Shown piece by piece: positions 62,201 through 64,000 of a stretch of DNA of 64,000 nucleotides. Source of the DNA: Apus apus (lineage: Eukaryota; Chordata; Aves; Apodiformes; Apodidae); NCBI RefSeq assembly GCF_020740795.1, contig NC_067285.1, forward strand, positions 17,104,001 to 17,168,000. Direction: 5' to 3'. Position numbers and translations under genes: made by a program. A model generated the notes under the pieces. It saw nothing but the letters and a program-made list of their open reading frames with translations. It had not been told where the DNA came from and did not search any database. Position 1 is the first letter of the stretch, and every line of letters starts with the position of its first letter.

Positions 62201-64000
62201 TGGTAACAGCCACAACAGTGTCACATGTAACAGGAACAGGGCACCTGGAGGACCTGTGTCAATGGCTTGAAATACCTTTTTGTGCAGGGAACAGAAGGAA
62301 ATAGGAATGGCTAAGCTGGCTTTCCTGGGTAAACTGTGAGGGCTTGGTTTACTAAAACTTAGACCTCTGGCACAGGCAAAATGTTTGTAAGCTGTGAACA
62401 CTATGTAGAAGTGTGGAAAGATAGACGACAAGTTCAGATGGAGGGGAGATGTGGTTACAAAAGGGTTAGGAGCTGCTACTTTGCAAAAATAGGAAAAGAA
62501 TTGCTACATTACTTACCAGTTTCAGTTTCTTTTCTTTACTTTCTGATGCTTCGGCTTCCAAGAGTTCTCGTTCCAGTTTCTCTTCTGCTTTCTTCCACTG
62601 AAAACATACAGGTCATTTTAAGACAACAGGTTACATACACGTTTCCAGCCAGCCTGGACATCCAGGTTCCAAAAGTACCCAGAGAACAAATTTTCTGTGC
62701 TTGGTGAGTTCCTTAAGTCACCCTGTGATGCTACAGGGTAACCAGCTTGGATATATTCTCTCCTATCAGAAACAACCAATAAAAGGCATTACCAACACCA
62801 GAAAGAGAACAAAATTAGGAAGATAATGAAATTCCCTGTAAAACCTCATAAATTTTCAAGTAGCTGAGAGTTAACAATGGCAACAGGAGAAGTGCAATCA
62901 TTGCTAGAACAAACTGCTACATGAAGTCACTGAAGTGGAGCATGAAAAAGAACACGTCATACCTTTCTCTGCATTCTGGAAAGATTTTTTCTTTTCTCTT
63001 TGTAAGTCATGAATTTTTTCTTTGGTGCAATGTCTTCGGAATCTTTTTGTAATTCTACTTCCTTAATTCTTAAGTGAAGAAATACTTTTAATACCTATTG
63101 TAAAGTAAGACAAATAAAATTAAAGGTGATCCACAACAGAGGAATGGAGAAGGTAGGAAATCCTGAATTCCATTCAGGCTTTTCTGGTCAAAGGTTCTTC
63201 CATTTACCCTCCTTCTGCTCCTTCATGTCTCTATCTCTTACCTTTGCTTCCAGTTCCTTCCCCAGCACTGTCCCTTTCTATCCATTGCTCCCTCTGCCTC
63301 TCTCACTTGAAGCTTCCCTGCCTCTGTTGAAAGCTGATCTCCTCCCAGTCTCCTTCCCCTGCCCCATCTCTCTCCTTCTAACCCTCTGTCTCAGCCCACT
63401 CCTCATCTGTCTGTGTTCTGACAGAGGAAATTCTGCTTGTCTGTAGCCAGCAGCCACACTAACTTAAACTTTCAGTTTTTTAAAAAAAAACACTGAAGGA
63501 AGAAAATTGTGTAGTAGTAAAAAAAAAAAAAGTCTTACCTCAGGTCTAACATCGTAATTTCTACCCCTCACAAGGCCAGAAATGACCTTAACAACACCGA
63601 GTGAAGCATAGCCCAACTTGTCTTGTTTGAAGAGCTTCTTAACTGCCTCAAAGCACAGTTCAGAAATCTGAAAAGTGAATTCAAACAAATCATCCTGTAA
63701 AGCCAAGTCTACCACAACAGCTAAATTATAATACTAATGGTATTAACTAGTTAGAAGGTGGACACAGCCTGTAAAGGAGCAAAAAGATAAGGCCACAGTA
63801 CCTGGATACTGTGGAATAAAGCTCAGAAATAATTATTTTTAATGCAAAGCAAAACTCCCTAATCATAAAATCACTTACCATTTTTGATGTCTCATTCATG
63901 AGTGGAACAATGAGAACAATGATGTTGTTGTGGAAGTTAAAGTGGGGTAGGGCCACAAGCAGCTCACACAGACACTTCACTGCAATCTCTGCTAGACCTT
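56099..64000 (-). CDS. NOC3L: NOC3L (nucleolar complex associated 3 homolog), 13 C-terminal coding exons, 5' part outside window
   Basis: NOC3L works in the nucleolus with NOC2L in assembly and export of pre-60S ribosomal particles; the yeast homologue Noc3 is also tied to replication initiation. The joined exons give 464 residues, from [20 protein letters not shown] to the stop. The human protein is about 800 residues, so a little under half is missing past 64000. Visible are the helical NOC repeats, the lysine-rich [20 protein letters not shown] segment (about residues 112-132), and the CBF/Noc domain with [20 protein letters not shown] (about 275-300). All introns are GT-AG on the minus strand and phases match. 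It converges on PLCE1, the same arrangement as in humans. Identity is firm. Confidence 0.97.
57035..57119 (-). CDS. NOC3L: NOC3L window exon 12
   Basis: Acceptor gttatag, donor gtacta; phase 2 in, 0 out. It reads [20 protein letters not shown], then VASVTARRK. The next intron (807 bases) shows nothing recognised. Confidence 0.94.
57540..58330 (+). mobile_element. Old CR1-type LINE fragment in NOC3L intron
   Basis: Diverged segments match amniote CR1 in order: aaggtctgtgctaggaccta, tcttcaacacagagatgaact-like sequence, ccacatctcaaatattgcat, ggaaaaagcaacaaagatga and caatataatagaggtctacc. It is antisense to NOC3L. No intact frame; borders approximate. Confidence 0.7.
58624..58642 (+). repeat. 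Poly(A) run
   Basis: About 19 consecutive A bases in the NOC3L intron; no clear element ends at it. Confidence 0.85.
58812..58909 (-). CDS. NOC3L: NOC3L window exon 11
   Basis: Acceptor tctttcag, donor gtgagt; phase 0 in, 2 out. It reads [20 protein letters not shown], then [12 protein letters not shown] with a split final Arg. [11 protein letters not shown] is strongly conserved in the family. Confidence 0.97.
59535..59663 (-). CDS. NOC3L: NOC3L window exon 10
   Basis: Acceptor gttgtag, donor gttagt; phase 0 both sides. It reads [20 protein letters not shown], then [20 protein letters not shown] and LLQ. The [13 protein letters not shown] motif is conserved across eukaryotic Noc3. The next intron (625 bases) shows nothing. 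Confidence 0.96.
59882..60063 (-). CDS. NOC3L: NOC3L window exon 9 (CBF domain core)
   Basis: Acceptor cctgtgag, donor gtaagt; phase 1 in, 0 out, 182 bases. It reads [20 protein letters not shown], then [20 protein letters not shown] and [20 protein letters not shown]. The Gln-Arg-Ala...Lys-Arg-Leu helix is the hallmark of the CBF/Noc family. The acceptor tract is poor, but this is the only in-frame choice. Confidence 0.95.
61007..61078 (-). CDS. NOC3L: NOC3L window exon 8
   Basis: Acceptor gttaatag, donor gtaaca; phase 1 in and out. It reads [20 protein letters not shown] and then LHAG. A second donor-like site lies 35 bases downstream but would break the frame. The next intron (943 bases) is AT-rich with nothing recognised. 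Confidence 0.95.
61166..61229 (-). CDS. NOC3L: NOC3L window exon 7
   Basis: Acceptor attcttag, donor gtaaga; phase 0 in, 1 out. It reads [20 protein letters not shown] and then Q. An 87-base intron follows. Confidence 0.95.
61308..61380 (-). CDS. NOC3L: NOC3L window exon 6
   Basis: Acceptor gttcaag, donor gtaagt; phase 2 in, 0 out. It reads [20 protein letters not shown] and then IASG. A 78-base intron follows. Confidence 0.95.
61839..61939 (-). CDS. NOC3L: NOC3L window exon 5
   Basis: Acceptor cttcag, donor gtaaga; phase 0 in, 2 out. It reads [20 protein letters not shown], then [14 protein letters not shown]. It begins the CBF/Noc helical domain. The next intron is 458 bases with nothing recognised. 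Confidence 0.96.
62517..62597 (-). CDS. NOC3L: NOC3L window exon 4
   Basis: Acceptor gttttcag, donor gtaagt; phase 0 both sides. It reads [20 protein letters not shown], then KEKKLKL: a charged helix, probably coiled coil. The next intron (577 bases) shows a CT-rich patch at 62010-62180 and nothing else. Confidence 0.95.
62963..63094 (-). CDS. NOC3L: NOC3L window exon 3
   Basis: Acceptor tacaatag, donor gtatga; phase 0 both sides. It reads [20 protein letters not shown], then [20 protein letters not shown] and MQRK. It is the start of the basic segment. The next intron (365 bases) shows nothing. Confidence 0.95.
63539..63667 (-). CDS. NOC3L: NOC3L window exon 2
   Basis: Acceptor cttttcag, donor gtaaga; phase 0 both sides. 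It reads [20 protein letters not shown], then [20 protein letters not shown] and RPE. The next intron (444 bases) is strongly pyrimidine-rich on the + strand at 63180-63420, so purine-rich in the transcript. Confidence 0.96.
63879..64000 (-). CDS. NOC3L: NOC3L window exon 1 (cut by window edge)
   Basis: The exon runs off the right edge. From 63998 downwards it reads [20 protein letters not shown], then [20 protein letters not shown], before the donor gtaagt; phase 0 out. It is nearly identical to mammalian NOC3L. The next intron is 211 bases. Confidence 0.95.

Overview
The window is vertebrate nuclear DNA, most likely from a bird. It is AT-rich and intron-rich. It carries several truncated CR1 (chicken repeat 1) LINE copies, including 3' ends with the avian 'ttccaacc...attctgtgat' signature, and no Alu, SINE or L1 sequence of mammalian type. 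The genes are compact by vertebrate standards: the part of PLCE1 seen here spans about 39 kb. A non-avian reptile cannot be fully excluded.

Two protein-coding genes lie tail to tail. On the + strand, 28 coding exons from 10538 to 49677 encode the C-terminal 1,695 residues of phospholipase C epsilon 1 (PLCE1). They run from inside the RasGEF (CDC25) domain through the PH/EF-hand-like region, X box, acidic X-Y linker, Y box with its PLC-epsilon-specific insert, C2 domain and two Ras-association domains to the stop codon. Bases 1-10537 appear to be the intron in front of the first visible exon; the first roughly 600 residues of the protein would lie upstream. On the - strand, 13 coding exons from 64000 down to 56099 encode the C-terminal 464 residues of NOC3L, a nucleolar 60S-ribosome assembly factor; its 5' part lies beyond the right edge. 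The convergent PLCE1/NOC3L order matches the human 10q23 neighbourhood. Both stop codons face a 6.4-kb stretch (49678-56098) that must hold both 3' UTRs.

Every exon was joined by hand with GT-AG borders, and phases match at every junction, so both reading frames stay open throughout. The two genes are not functionally linked: one is a Ras/Rho-regulated phosphoinositide-cleaving enzyme at membranes, the other a nucleolar protein.

The window shows no undescribed multigene system. The most interesting observations are exon-like sequences inside PLCE1 introns. Two 42-base candidates (15705-15746 and 33891-33932) and one 24-base candidate (49165-49188) have splice sites, keep the reading frame, and would insert short peptides into regulatory linkers. 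A 35-base candidate (19570-19604) would instead stop the frame. A long open read-through past exon 27 ends 10 bases before an AATAAA (49093-49111). All are predictions that need transcript data.
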